From contig OZ012685.1 of assembly GCA_963942565.1 (NCBI GenBank), forward strand, positions 48,511,360 through 48,575,359: a stretch of DNA of 64,000 nucleotides, given 5' to 3'. The notes beneath the pieces were generated by a model, which saw only the letters and a program-made list of their open reading frames with translations, did no database searches and was not told the origin of the DNA. A program made the position numbers and the translations under genes. The stretch's first letter is position 1. Each line of letters begins with the position of its first letter. The DNA is from Maea johnstoni (taxonomy: Eukaryota > Annelida > Polychaeta > Spionida > Magelonidae). This document shows positions 11,001-22,302 of this stretch, piece after piece.

Positions 11001-14000
11001 GAAAATAAAACAAAAGGTATGTATTTCACTTATATTGTTATTGTTTTAGACTCATGTTTTTTTTCTAGTCTGGATTAGCTTGTTTGCAAGATATCTTAAA
11101 ATATCTTGTGAAATCTTTTGAAATTTTCAGGGATCCTTTCTTATCCATTCCCATGATTGACTGGATTTAAGTAACCTTTTATTTACAATGTATGTAGTCA
11201 GTGTTTACAACATTTAGAATAGCCGTATATGTTTTTTCTGGGATGTTTATAATGAAAATTCCTATGCTGGAGAACCTTGACTTGTAACATAACTGCAACA
11301 AAATATATACTTAGTATACATATAATTGAATCAACATTTTAGATTAATTGACTTTTTGCAACAATTTATCATTTATTTGAATCATTGAATCAACCTTTTT
11401 GCAACAAAATGTTTAATGCAATTTATAGTATGTATTATCTATGCTTCAAGAGACTTTTTCGCACCAGATACCATAAGGAGGTTCATTTACAGAATATCAT
11501 TCTTCATTATCCCAGCAGCATATAGGGTTGAGAATCGGTTGGAATTTCATGATCGATAATCAGTTGCAGCCAACTGATCGATTAATGATCATAATCGGTT
11601 GTTCACACTTTTTCATTAATTTGGTACTTCTGGTCCAGAGTGTAAAACTAAGTGATAGTCTATGACAATTGCTTGCTATTAGCACCCACTCTAACTTCGT
11701 TGCCAGATTTGTAATAGATAAATCGGTAAAAAAAAAGGCAACCGATCGATTATCAGCCCAACACTTCATTCATATTTCCAGGCAAATACTGACATTCTAG
11801 TTTAACTTGCATTTGCAAGTTAAATATGTACAGTAGAGTGAATTACAATGTTTGTCAGTCATTGGTCCATGCTCTGTACCTATGCTTCTTACACACACAA
11901 GTCGGGAGGTAGAATAAACCAGGGACGTATGTTACCTATTTCCTTTAATAAACATTCCTGAATAAACTGAGTTCAGTAGCATCACTGCTTGTAATAAACA
12001 TTTCTGCTAATGCCTATAAAAAAAGTTGTTTGTTTCCTGTAACCATACCCTAACAAGTTTCTACTCAAAAAATCCCTACCCTAAAGTTTTTGTTCGCCCC
12101 TTCAACTCTCAATTAACATAAATCATGCATAAAACACATTTTTAAACAAAAAAGTAATCCCAAAAAATTAATTTTAACGACCTACCTACCCTATATTTTT
12201 CTGACCGTTACAGGAAACAATTATTTTTAGGCCTAAGATTAAAAACTATCTCTGGAGGAAATAGAAACAGGGGAAGGTACATGAGCAAATATTCAAATAT
12301 CCTTTTATTTTAATCCTTCCAATGCTGAGGCTACGTTTATTAAAAGCACAAGGATGCAACTTTTTTTTAAACCATCATGTTTGCATTCATTGGATAGCTC
12401 TCACTGAATACTGTCAGATGAGTAGCCATATACCAGGGTTTCAGTCTTTTTTCAGTTTTTTTTGCGTCATTTTGTTTTAGCCAAATTAGCCACCAGCAGC
12501 ATAAGGGTTAAAGCATCCTCACATATTGACACTCCTATGGTTGTTGGCTTTCTGTCGCCGCACAGCAGCCAAAGCAGCCTCACAATTTGATCAGATATTA
12601 CAGGCAAGAGCATGGAAAGGAAAATACCTGATGGAAGAATGTTAACCCTTGTACTGCTGGTGGCTAATTTTTCCATTACATAATGATGCAAAAAATATGA
12701 AAAATGACTGAAACCCCGGCACATGGATACTGATCCAATGAATACCAACAAGACAGGGTTTAACCCTTATCCTGTTGTGAAACCTATAAGCACTACTGCA
12801 AACCAAGACAATTGTTGTGGTTAGCAGGATAAGAGTTAGATGGTTTCTAAAAAAATCCATGTGCATCCTTGTGCTTTGGACAAAAGTAGTCTTAGCATTG
12901 GAAGGTCCAAACATTACTAACAACTTGTCTTCAAATACTTCGTACAATCATTTGCTATTACAAAGTTATTGTCAAAAGTACCATAGTTCCCTACGACAAT
13001 TTCTGGAGAAACTCCAATGAATTAATGGGTCAAGACGTTAATTATCATCTCCTCATTGAATTTTCAGTTTCTCAAGATTCTCTGAAGTTATACACAGAGC
13101 TGTTAAAGGTGTTCGTCAGAGGTAAGTGGCAATATAAAGTGCTTGGGTGTGATTTTCAATGTAATGGCCTGTAAAAAACTCTAGCAGTATAAAGGAATCT
13201 GATATTTACTTCTTAGGCCTAAAAAAAGTTGTTTGTTTCCTGTAACCCTACCCTAACAAGGTTTTATTCCAAAAAATCCCTAAAGTTTTTTCTGTCCTCC
13301 CAACTCCCAATCAACGTAAAACCGTGGAGTAGTAGACAGGGAGTGGGCACTGGTCTTGGATCATCAAATTTCGCTGCCTCTCACAATCTGACCTAGATAA
13401 GATGACACCCCCCAGCCAGCCAGTCAGCATGCTTACTGCAGATCACGTGACCAATACAACCCCAGGCTACAACGCGTAACCCGAGGCACAGATGCCGTAG
13501 AGGCTAGCATGCAGTACCTAGGGGGTTGCGGATCAAGGGGATGTATTTCTCTGGTAAAACATGCACAAAACACATTTTTGACCAAAAAAATAATGCAACC
13601 TACCTACCCTATTTTACAGACCGTTACAGAAAACAAACAATATTTTCTTTCTTAGCCTCAATGGCTCCAGACAATTATACCCCTAAGGTAACTATGAAAC
13701 TACAGAGACTACCGCCTGTGTAAGTAGTGAGATTATGTCATTTGAGTGAAAAGTTGTAAATATTGAAATGAAATGGAATATGGATTGACTAAGGACGGCT
13801 AGCTATGATATGCTTTACCTGATAACACTCAAGAATCAGGAAATGCACATTGTTATATGATTATGCTGCTGTGAGGTATGCTTTTGGATGGGGCTTTTAA
13901 ATAGGTCTCAATAGAACTGATCACCTTAATGGACAAATTCAGCCATCTAAATTCAACACTAAATCAGGGTCTTAGCCAGGATTTCAAAAATGCCTGTTCA

Positions 14001-15635
14001 AAACAGCAATTCCAAAATTTCTGCCCGTCCACATTAAGCTGCTCAACTTAAAATCCTTATTCAAATGTCCATAAGGGCAATTTACACTTCTGCCATGTCC
14101 TAGATAATAGTTTGACAGGAAAAAAATTGATTATTACCCCAAAAAAGGCAAAATTGAAGATGTTTACCTGTCCAAAAAGGAGGTTTTCAAAAAACTGCCT
14201 GTCCAAAAGATAGCCTGGACAGGTCCTGGCTAAGTCCCTGCTCTGAATGAACCTTGACTGTAACAACATTTTATGTTTCATGATTTCAGAGGGAGGAGCA
14301 AGAGCTGCAAAACAGGCAAAGGTAAAACCTTAGATGAATAGAGCATGGATTGGTCGCAACTGACCAATTACCATAGGACCCATTATAAAGCCCTGGACAC
14401 ACATAATCTCACCGAATCTAGTCTCAGTGTGACATCACTAGGAGACAAAAAACAATGAGGGCTCTAGTATTTGTTTACATTATAGAGGAGGTTGCTCATG
14501 CACATATATATCTTGAAGACAAAGCTTTATTTTGATGAATATTTAACTGAGAGTTCCTACTTGGTGTAACAATTCTTGAAAATATTTTCTCACAGTTCAC
14601 AATTTTATGATGTTAATTCAGTCGTCAGAACATTGGTGGACGTCGGATGCAAATGGGCTCAGTATATACATCAGTTTCATTTGTAAAAATTCAAATCTAT
14701 GATAACTTGATGGGCCTAAAATTAAAGTATTTTGAATATGATTGTTGATTAGATGTATAGATTAATATGCATGTAGTGCGCATGGATTGCAACTCACTTC
14801 TACTTGATTTTGATCTATTTTGCAGAGTGAAGGAAGTTCTGTGGTCTCAATAGAACACTTTGAGAAAGTGCTACCACAACTGGTGAGGACATATCTATAA
14901 ATATCTGTTAACCCTTATGCTGGTAGTGGCTAATTTTGCCAATACAAAATGATGCCAAAAACCTAAAAAATGACCAAAACTCTGGCATATGGGTAAAATC
15001 TTTGCTTTGGGTGAAAATAGGCTCAGCATTGGAAGGGTTAATGAACTTTTCGAATGGGTACCCTAGGAAGTAAATTTGTACTTTTTCTTATTTATACCAG
15101 GACTGGTGCATATTCTTTCTAAGCAGGATACCTTTTTTTTTGACATAATGAATTCTTTCTAGCTTGTATTTTCACACTGTACATAGCAAACAATTTTAAG
15201 TTTGATATTAAATGATATTTCTCATGAGAAAATCATTACACAGGTTTTGATAATTATTGAAATATTGCAATGTAAGGTTTTGATCTAATTTCCTTAATAT
15301 AATTGTTATTTTGTTGTTACAAAATGTGTGTATCTATACTATCTAATGATAAATGTAACAATTATACTGCATAAAGTCAAAATGTAAGCTTCTTAAGACT
15401 CATGGACATAATATTATATACTTAGCCACGTGGGCTATCCTTTTGAAATCTTACATATATTGATATTCTGTATATTTTCTTAGATGATATTGAACAATTA
15501 TTTTAAGACAAGTTAAAATCTTAATTGCATAATTGAAGTTGTACTCATCCTAACATGAGTTCATAGGTGTTGACTAATTATGTGTATTTCATATTATCAT
15601 GTGTTTTGTTTTTGTTTCAGTTGTTGGATTTTTAG
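8042..15635 (+). CDS. CENPX: CENPX (CENP-X / MHF2 / STRA13), complete, six exons
   Basis: A small histone-fold protein that pairs with CENP-S. The complex sits at the kinetochore (CENP-T-W-S-X) and helps FANCM at stalled replication forks in the nucleus. Exons are 8042-8062, 10962-11016, 13068-13121, 14290-14321, 14826-14882 and 15621-15635. All splice phases agree and give 77 residues (human 81). Motifs matching the family in order are FKQETIQKLL (human FRKELVSRLL), FKDENKTKVS (FKDDKTKVS), LYTELLKVFV (LMVELLKVFV), EGGARAAKQA, and the C-terminal EHFEKVLPQLLLDF (human EKVLPQLLLDF). Every exon is too short to stand out as an open frame. Introns hold a foldback element, hAT-like, Harbinger-like and TTAA-flanked MITEs. 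No AATAAA is seen soon after the stop; one lies at 16531, beyond a hAT insertion. Confidence 0.94.
8269..8299. repeat. Poly-G run
   Basis: About 28 consecutive G, in CENPX intron 1. A second run of about 18 G is at 41047-41064. Length is likely uncertain in the assembly. Confidence 0.9.
8398..8847. mobile_element. 450-bp foldback element (family G), nearly intact
   Basis: Two arms of about 210 bases are reverse complements (TAGTCTGTCTGACTCTAGTT against AACTTGAGTCAGACAGACTA) around a short centre near 8620-8640. It lies in CENPX intron 1. Other pieces: 37806-37880, 45468-45620, 48925-49375, 59150-59563. Confidence 0.8.
8891..9180. mobile_element. Family H element (CTTAGATGAATA...TATTCATCTAAG ends), copy 1
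   Basis: Ends CTTAGATGAAGAAAAGAATG and TGTTTGGTCATCTAAG; the interior has ACTATATGCGCTTTAGTGAA. CENPX intron 1. Confidence 0.65.
10309..10725. mobile_element. hAT-like MITE, CENPX intron 1
   Basis: Ends TAGGGATGTCAT and ATGACATCACTA, flanked by a perfect 8-bp duplication GTGTAACA (10301-10308 and 10726-10733). A second internal end ATGACATCCCTA near 10622 suggests a nested or duplicated end. Confidence 0.8.
10962..11016 (+). CDS. CENPX: CENPX exon 2
   Basis: Acceptor TTTTTTATCAG, donor AAAAG|GTATGT. Codes ETIQKLLKMQFKDENKTK plus one base: the first helix and the conserved FKD-K-TK stretch of the histone fold. Confidence 0.93.
12008..12236 (+). mobile_element. Harbinger-like MITE family E, copy 2 (CENPX intron 2)
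   Basis: TAA|TGCCTATAAAAAAA...TTTTTAGGCC|TAA; same TIR and core as copy 1, opposite orientation. Confidence 0.8.
12310..12511 (+). mobile_element. MITE family A, copy in CENPX intron 2
   Basis: TTAA at both ends and the family interior (AGTAGCCATATACCAGGGTT). Its right TTAA adjoins a family D repeat. Confidence 0.8.
12642..12905 (-). mobile_element. MITE family A copy carrying an 80-bp nested element
   Basis: Reverse copy (TTAACCCTTGTACTGCTGG at left). It sits inside a family D repeat (about 12560-13032). A second TTAA-type element of 80 bases occupies 12760-12839 within it, so three layers are visible. Confidence 0.75.
12760..12839. mobile_element. 80-bp TTAA/TTAG-flanked mini-MITE
   Basis: Ends TTAACCCTTATCCTG and CAGGATAAGAGTTAG form an inverted repeat. 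It interrupts the TTTAGATGG motif of the host MITE at the TTAG tetramer, which fits a TTAA-type target choice. Confidence 0.7.
13068..13121 (+). CDS. CENPX: CENPX exon 3
   Basis: Acceptor TTGAATTTTCAG, donor CAGAG|GTAAGT. Phase 1 at both ends. Codes V-SQDSLKLYTELLKVFVR, the long central helix of the histone fold. Confidence 0.94.
13213..13657 (+). mobile_element. Harbinger-like MITE family E, copy 3, split by a family F element
   Basis: Left TTA|GGCCTAAAAAAAG; the right end is decayed (CTTAGCC). The 231-bp family F element at 13323-13553 lies within it. Confidence 0.75.
13323..13553 (+). mobile_element. Family F element, copy 2, 7-bp target duplication
   Basis: Flanked by GTAAAAC on both sides and inserted in a Harbinger-like MITE. 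Shorter than copy 1 by an internal deletion. Confidence 0.75.
13966..14250. mobile_element. Charlie-type hAT-like MITE with CAGGG ends
   Basis: Ends CAGGGTCTTAGCCAGGAT and CCTGGCTAAGTCCCTG. Flanks CACTAAAT and CTCTGAAT match at 6 of 8 sites. Related pieces occur at 2322-2640, 33330-33850 (split), 47557-47600 and 57180-57490. Confidence 0.6.
14290..14321 (+). CDS. CENPX: CENPX exon 4
   Basis: Acceptor TGATTTCAG, donor AAAG|GTAAAA. Codes E-GGARAAKQAK and ends in phase 0; human has EAAVRGVRQAQ here. A repeat carrying the CTTAGATGAATA end begins 7 bases after the donor. Confidence 0.9.
14826..14882 (+). CDS. CENPX: CENPX exon 5
   Basis: Acceptor ATTTTGCAG, donor CTG|GTGAGG. Codes SEGSSVVSIEHFEKVLPQL in phase 0. 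EKVLPQL is identical to the human C-terminal region. Confidence 0.94.
14908..15041 (-). mobile_element. MITE family A, internally deleted copy in CENPX intron 5
   Basis: TTAA at both ends (14908, 15038), 134 bases; the middle of the family is missing. Confidence 0.75.
15621..15635 (+). CDS. CENPX: CENPX exon 6 (terminal coding part)
   Basis: Acceptor TTTTTGTTTCAG followed by codons for LLDF and a TAG stop. With exon 5 this gives the invariant family ending PQLLLDF. Confidence 0.92.
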   Translation: MLDF

Positions 15636-15749
15636 CAAGCCTTCCCATCAAGTTCCTGGTGGACTCCCTATCTTTTAGATTGTATATATTTATATGAAGT
15701 CTGAGCGAAACTATTTGAGATATGTTGTAGAGTTTCTGATCATCTTCCA

Positions 15750-16287
15750 TAGGGTTGCATACCGGTACTCGGGTACCGATTGGACCTGATATTCGTTTCG
15801 AAAAGAATCGGTATTTACCCGTTTCGTTGAGAACCGGTACTAAAAGGCACCGTTTCGTTTTTGAGTACCGCTTCGTTTCAACAGATTAAACAATTTGTTA
15901 CTGCCAATCATATGCGGCGATGACGCATTGTGTGCTGATTCCTGCCGAAAGAGTTATAGACACGCTGTCTGGAATAGCATTCGGTGGGAAACATGGTACG
16001 ATGTAACATCCCACGCACGTTCGCAGTGCGTTGTGGCGATCATTTGCTTCTATTAACGTTGTCAATGTCCGTCTCAATCATTGGTTCTGTTCCTCAATTC
16101 TACTATTGATTGTTGTCATAGAATTGAGGAATGGAACCACACTTGTTAGCGACATGAATGTCGTAAAAAAGCCGATCAGGCCTCGGAGATTAGAGGTACC
16201 GTTTCACTGTTAATGATACCGATACCACTGGTACCGTTTCGCCAGTACCGGTATCGTACCGTTTCGTGTTAACGGTATGCAACCCTA
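15750..16287. mobile_element. hAT-like MITE just downstream of CENPX
   Basis: Ends TAGGGTTGCATACCG and CGGTATGCAACCCTA, exact inverted repeats, flanked by a perfect 8-bp duplication ATCTTCCA (15742-15749, 16288-16295). It is probably within the CENPX 3' UTR or just past it. Confidence 0.88.
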
Positions 16288-16308
16288 ATCTTCCACATAA
16301 CCTTTTAA

Positions 16309-16400
16309 TTAACTCTTCTGATGCGGAGGCTACTTTCGTCCAAAGCACAAGGATGCAAAGATTTTTGAAAACCATCTAAACCCTGTCATGTTGGTATTCA
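16309..16400 (+). mobile_element. MITE family A, 3'-truncated copy
   Basis: Starts TTAACTCTTCTGATGC and breaks off after TTGGTATTCAC. Confidence 0.7.
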
Positions 16401-16523
16401 CATGGTCTCGAGGTAGTTCAGGTCTCAACTTTAAGGATGACCAAGTGCCAGCAGAGGGTAAAACCTGTCAAAAAAACTGCTGATACCCAAAGCAGTCAAG
16501 TGATATGACCATTTTCTGAATTA

Positions 16524-16984
16524 GTCTTGTAATAAAGAATTGAAGAAAAAGATTGAATAATAGTAAACTTTATTTCATTTATTTACAAACATACTTCAAC
16601 AATAGATGACACCAAAAATGTACAACTGTAACAGATATATTCCATTAATTGTATGTCTTGTAATAAAGAATTGAAGAATAAGATTGAATAACAGTAATCT
16701 TTATTTTATTTATTTACAAACATACCATATTCGCCCGCTTGAGCGCACGGTCCGAAATAAGCGCACCTCCCCCTATTTTTCATGGTAAAAGGGGGAATGG
16801 CTAGTGCAATAACGGCTAATACGCTCCGACCGGCAATCATTGAGGGGTGCGGTAAAACGGATGATTGCCAACTTCATTCTACAGAAAATTTTCCCAACCT
16901 GTACCCACACCGTGCGCTTAATCAGGCGAATACGGTACTTCAAAAATAGATGACACCAAACATGTCTAACTGTAACAGGAAGAT
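16524..16984. repeat. 131-bp tandem duplication
   Basis: Unit 1 is 16524-16654; unit 2 starts at 16655 and is split by the family B MITE. Both start GTCTTGTAATAAAGAATTGA and differ at few sites. Confidence 0.85.
16725..16935. mobile_element. TA-flanked MITE family B, copy 1, with paralogous empty site
   Basis: Ends CCATATTCGCCCG and CGGGCGAATACGG-type (here CAGGCGAATACGG), TIR about 28 bases, flanked by TA. It interrupts the second unit of a 131-bp tandem duplication. The first unit has the uninterrupted site ACAAACATACTTCAA (16585-16599), which proves a TA duplication. Tc1/mariner-like. Confidence 0.85.
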
Positions 16985-17193
16985 TTCATCCCTTTTATAA
17001 ATCCAGCTGACAAATATTTTGACTTAATGGAACTCTTTTACATAAATATGCAATTATAGTTCTGTCAACCTTTTGTAAGACTTATCAATTGAACGAGCTA
17101 GTGAAATATAGTTAAATGCATAACTTTCCTAAAAATCAAATCAAACAAAATTTATTAACAGCGTCTGCAGCATGAACTTCATATTTTCAGACT

Positions 17194-17607
17194 TTAACAC
17201 TTATAATGCTGGTGGCTAATTAAGCCATAAAAAATTATGCGAAAACCTGAAAGGTGACTGAAACCATGGCAAATGGGTACTCATCTGAGAGTATTCAGCA
17301 AGCTATCCAATGAATACCAAATGCCAGGGTTTAGATGGTTTTTAAAAATATTTCCGTCCTTGTGTTTTAAGCAAACGTTGCTTCAGCATTGGAAGGGATA
17401 TTATCAGACTTTAACCCTTCCGATACTGAGGCTACTTTCCTCCAAAGCATGAGAACACAATTTCTGAAAACTATCTAAACCCTGTCATGTTGGTATTCAT
17501 TAGATATTTCTCATTGAGAACTCAGATGAGTAGCCATGTGCCAGCGGTCCAGTCATTTTGTAGGGTTTTTGTATGGCTAAATTAGCCACCAGCAGCATAA
17601 GGGTTAA
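17194..17607. mobile_element. Two adjacent MITE family A copies, head to head
   Basis: A reverse copy (17194-17401) and a forward copy (17411-17607, TTAA at both ends) lie 9 bases apart and form a large inverted pair. Confidence 0.75.
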
Positions 17608-18143
17608 GAAAACCTGATTTGTGTTTTGATATGGACACTTCAAAATCATCTGTATACGCAAGACAATGAATCAAAATGTTGTTGTCTTCACCCTTTCATG
17701 CCTGGAGATCTTGACAAATGTCGTCTGGACTTATAATGCTTTCTGAAAATAACTTAGAAATTAATCACAAATTCATCAAATATTTGAAGGAGAGTTGTGT
17801 GTTGGATTAAGATCAACATTTCTCATTCAATTATTTTCTGAAAATTGCTTTTGGAAGAGAGATATCACTAAAATAGTCATTTCTCAATCAGATAATTTTA
17901 GAAATATGCTTTTGATAGAGAGATATCATAACACTTGTCAGTAGATTAACCTATGTAAATACGAGGCATACACATTGTATGACATATGATAATATAATAT
18001 CTCAATAATAAAGAAACATTTTGAGAAATAAATTCTTTGTTCCTGTTATGTAAAGAAATCCTTTTCAAATATCTTTCTGATGTTTCTCTGGTAATTAATA
18101 TTCTTAGTTGTCAAACTATTTTTGCACTCCAGAGGCAAATGTG

Positions 18144-18363
18144 TTAACCCATTCATGCTCACAGCGACCAAAAGCAACCTGACAATCTTGCAGGGAAAAA
18201 CATAAATGGGAAAACATTTGATGGAGAAATGTCAATCAGAACAATACCAACAACTCTCCTTCAAATATTTTGTAAGATCATTCTCAATTCCATAGTTATT
18301 TTCAAAATTATCATTAATCCAGACGACGATTTATGCAGGACCTGTTGTGTATTAATGGGTTAA
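18144..18363. mobile_element. TTAA-flanked MITE family D, copy 1
   Basis: TTAACCCATTCATGCTCA at left and TTAATGGGTTAA at right, with the interior CAACTCTCCTTCAAATATTT. A second piggyBac-like TTAA family distinct from family A. Confidence 0.75.
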
Positions 18364-18546
18364 AGACTTCAACAGGCATGAATGGGCTAAGCTGTGTATA
18401 AGGATATTGCAATTAGCAAATCCAATGCCCATAATAAACTATAATAATTGTCCAGGTTATATGCAGTATATGTGTTGTTAGTTGATTGTGACCTAATACA
18501 GGAAACATTGATAGTGCTGATAAATGCAGTAATGACTGTTGACCCT

Positions 18547-18776
18547 TTAACCCATTCACACTCAGAGCGACTCCAGAGAGTATTGTCTGCTACCTTCATA
18601 CTTTTGAAAATAACTTAGGAATAAAGCGAAAGTTCAAAAAATATTTGAAGTAGAGTTGTTGTTTGACTTTTGGTCAACATTGTGCCATCAAATATTTTCC
18701 CAAAAATGCCTTTCGTTCAAAAGTTTTACACAAATTGTGAGGCATGTTTCTGCCACTCTGAGTGTGAATGGGTTAA
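18547..18776. mobile_element. TTAA-flanked MITE family D, copy 2
   Basis: TTAACCCATTCACACTCAGA and TCTGAGTGTGAATGGGTTAA are near-perfect TIRs of 20 bases, with TTAA at both ends, 230 bases. Confidence 0.85.
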
Positions 18777-18999
18777 CATATATTGTATTTACCCTTCACA
18801 AAAAAGTAGATTCTTTATCATCACTTGAGCTCACAATTCCAAGGATTGACCTTAACATTTTCAGGTAGGAGCAGATTTGGCTCTTAGGATATGATATTTA
18901 GGAGCAAATAATTCCCTGTGCATGTAGCGCAACAGTACACTGTCCAAGCTAGTGGAGTCTTGAAAATATTTGAAAGATATGTGCTTTGAGATGCACTTT

Positions 19000-20570
19000 T
19001 GGACAATATTTGGTAATATAAGGGGAGATAAAAATTCATTATAAAAATTCTTTAAGTGCTCCCATTAAAATGTGAAGTGTCCATTCGCAAATTTGGTTCC
19101 TACAATTTAATATCTAATCACAAAATCAAATGTTCCAGGGGTAAATGCCCCTAAACGACCATTAAGGTCAATCCCTGTAATTTAAACAACACCTGAACAT
19201 ACAATGTAGTGTATAACATCTGATATTAAATGTGACAGTTAAAAAATGCAAATTCAATAAATCATGCCACATTTAAAACCGCTAAAATATGTTTTTGAAT
19301 TTCGTAAATATGATTTGATAGTTCTTGCGATTTTTATAAGTCCATTTGTAGAAAACAAAAATGCAAAAATATTCTGGCATTAAATACTAGCTGTAAAATA
19401 ATAGTTAAGTGTGGATTTATAAATTTAATCCAAGAAGCCTGTGTTACAGTAAGACAGCATCTCTTCTAAAACCATTGTCTGAGGTGACCAAACAGCACAT
19501 TTTCCACACATTGCTGCTTGACAGCTGAGCAATTTACAGCAAAATATCAAATGAAAAATTTGGCAGTGGAAAAATGTTCAACTTGCTCGTTTTTCATCAC
19601 AAATAATTTGATTGGCCTCCACTTTGCAGTACTTGAAGGAGAGAAAAGGAAAATTATTGCTATGAATTTTCACATTTTTATTTGTCATATATAAAACAAA
19701 ATATATTCCATAGCTCTTTCACATGATACCACTAGCTCCTTATAAGATTAATAAATCCTGTGGAAAACATGAGTCATGAAAAATTCCCCATCGAAAAGTC
19801 TTTTTGTTCTTTTCTGGACCGATAATACACTGAAATCCATTGTTGACAGACAAGCTGCTGTCCTACTGTTAGTAGAGATGCGTGTGAGTGAATAGTTCAT
19901 TTATTCAACAAGAAAATGAAAATTTTTAAAACATATATTTGATAACCACATCTGGAAAATATGAACAACAGAAATCGATAATCAATTAACAACAAAGACT
20001 TACCAAAGCAAAGTGTTATTAAACAAAGCAGTGGATAAATATGCGATAATCTGATAACGTCGTTGTAGCATTTAATAGTTTACAAACCATCTGAATATCT
20101 AGGTGGTATTGAATCCACCTGATAAGCTATAGTCAGTGGTACAATTAGAAAAGACCCTCCCCAGTTTTGCCCAAACATCTTTAAATTAGAGGACAAAAGA
20201 CAAGTTTTCGAGGAAAATTGGAAAAAAAAGTGACGTCAATGGCATCAAAACTCAGATCAGTTAGGGAGGTTGCTTGGCTGTTGTCGTTTTTTCAGTTTTT
20301 CATGTCTTAATTTTTTTCATTTTCTTTTTGTTATCTGATCTTTTGATTTTCTTTGTGCTTCATTTTTTTCTGTAGTTTGGTTTAGTCAGTTTTTCGATAG
20401 TTAATGGACATTTAGTCATGGTCTCAGTAGGAAGTTTAAATTATTTCCGGTTTTGTTTGTGTGCTGTATATTTGTGTATATGTGGTCAATCAATGTTTTG
20501 TTGTTGGTTCTTTGATGATTTGCTTTAAGTGAATGGTCCCTACCACTTCACATACAAAGACCCCACCAAA
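19000..20570. other. Intergenic stretch without recognised features
   Basis: About 1.5 kb of AT-rich DNA between CENPX and the Copia fossil. I see no convincing exon, TIR pair or tandem repeat. Confidence 0.5.
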
Positions 20571-20639
20571 GCCTCTTTTCATCTAACACACAATTGAACA
20601 TACTACTTTTAAAATAAACCTTGCATATAATACATTGTT

Positions 20640-20910
20640 TACGTAACAGTAATTTAGGTATTAGAGGGTTAACTCATGTAGGTTTGATTTATGAATCTAC
20701 TGTAAACAAAACCACTGGCCCTTGAAGTTTAACACATCGTATAACAAGTTCATGGCAGGTAACACTAATAATCAAGTTCAGAGGTCAGGTCAGGACAAAT
20801 GTGACATAGAGGTGTGTTGTTAAGATGTGATTGTCTTGTGATTAGAAGAAAGTATGTAGTGCAGTTCAGCTCTGTCTCTCTCATCATTTCTACTCCTCTA
20901 TAAGAATGGC
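20640..20910 (+). repeat. Copia fossil end/leader repeat, left copy
   Basis: Direct repeat of 28225-28510; shared landmarks are AGAGGGTTAACTCAT, AGGTCAGGTCAGGACA and GAATGGCTTCA at the right border. Confidence 0.7.
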
Positions 20911-22207
20911 TTCAACAGGTTATGGAACCAGTGCCAGTATAGGACAACCATACTTTGATGGATATGAATCTAAACACAAGCTATGAGAGGTGAAATTCCT
21001 TAGATATATGCATCTATAGAAACTACATGAAATCATCCTATCAGTCCCTAAAGGAGGTAGAGAAGTGTCAGAAGTAGATAGAAATGTAGAAGCATTTGCT
21101 GATGTCGTCCAATGCCTAAATGACCGAAGCCTAGCCTTGGTGTTCAGGGATGTTAGAAATGACGGAAGGAAAGATTTGGTAATATTGAGAGAACACTTAT
21201 CTTTCTGCGGGGAAGCCTTGTATCATTGCTCTTTACACCGAACTTACAAGTTTGAAGAAGTCTACTGATGAAACACTTACTGACTATCTGCTGCAAGAAG
21301 CCAGAGGACACTTGCAAATCTGTAACAAGTGAGGATGATCTTACCATCACTTTCAAAGTTGCCTTTGAGCAAGCCAAACGAAGTACTACCTATGGCCGAA
21401 AATGATTTACTCATAGACACAGGAGCATCAACTCTGTTCTAAGTCAAATACAGATTTTAACCCTGCCAGCCCTTTTTTAGAGCTCGCTGCTGGAAGGAGG
21501 CTGAATAATATCGCTAAAGGCCACGGATAAGCACATGTGGAAGTCATGGTCACCCAAGGGAAAATAAAATGTTGCCACTGAAGTGCAGCTCTAGAGTGGC
21601 TCTAGAGCTGCAATTGAGTTGCAATGAATTTCGCAGCCACTCTCTTTTGGTGACTGGAGCTGCTTCAATGCAGCAACTTCTTAAGAATTAGTGAGAAAGT
21701 TGCACTAGTTCTGCTCTAGTGCAACAATAGGTGATGAGAGCAGCTATGTTGCAGCTTTTATAATTAGAAGCTGCCACACAGCTGCTTTGGTGTGGCTTTC
21801 AGGGGGTTTAGTTGCACTAGATCTGCTTTAGTGCAACAATGAGTGATGAGAGCAGCTATGTTGCAGCTTTGATGAGTACAAGCTGCACTATAGCTGTACT
21901 TAGAGCTAGTCTAACTATCAGTAGTCAGAGCAGTTCAGTTTTATCTATGACAAGTACAAGATGCAATAAAGCTGCTCTATTGCAATAGTTACTTAGGTGG
22001 TAAATTCATTGCTGCAACACAGCTGCTATGGTGCAGCTCATACTTAGTACATGAATTATCATAGTACATTCTCAAAGTACGAGTTGCAACAGAGCAGCTG
22101 TGTTGCCAATCTGACTTACTGATTCCACCCAACAATCAGTAATTGGCATTATTATTTAAAACTAACAAAAAACACTGACACATATAAATTGATATTGCCT
22201 AGCCCCA

Positions 22208-22208
<1 letters not shown>

Positions 22209-22287
<79 letters not shown>

Positions 22288-22302
22288 TATATAGAGGCCT
22301 AT
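22209..22302. repeat. GT then TA microsatellite
   Basis: (GT)5 followed by about 70 bases of (AT)n, inside the 2.3-kb DNA element. Confidence 0.9.

Noticed and set aside
11521-11770. hAT element with TAGGGTTGAGAATCGG end
   Set aside because: The right end is poorly defined and no target duplication could be found.
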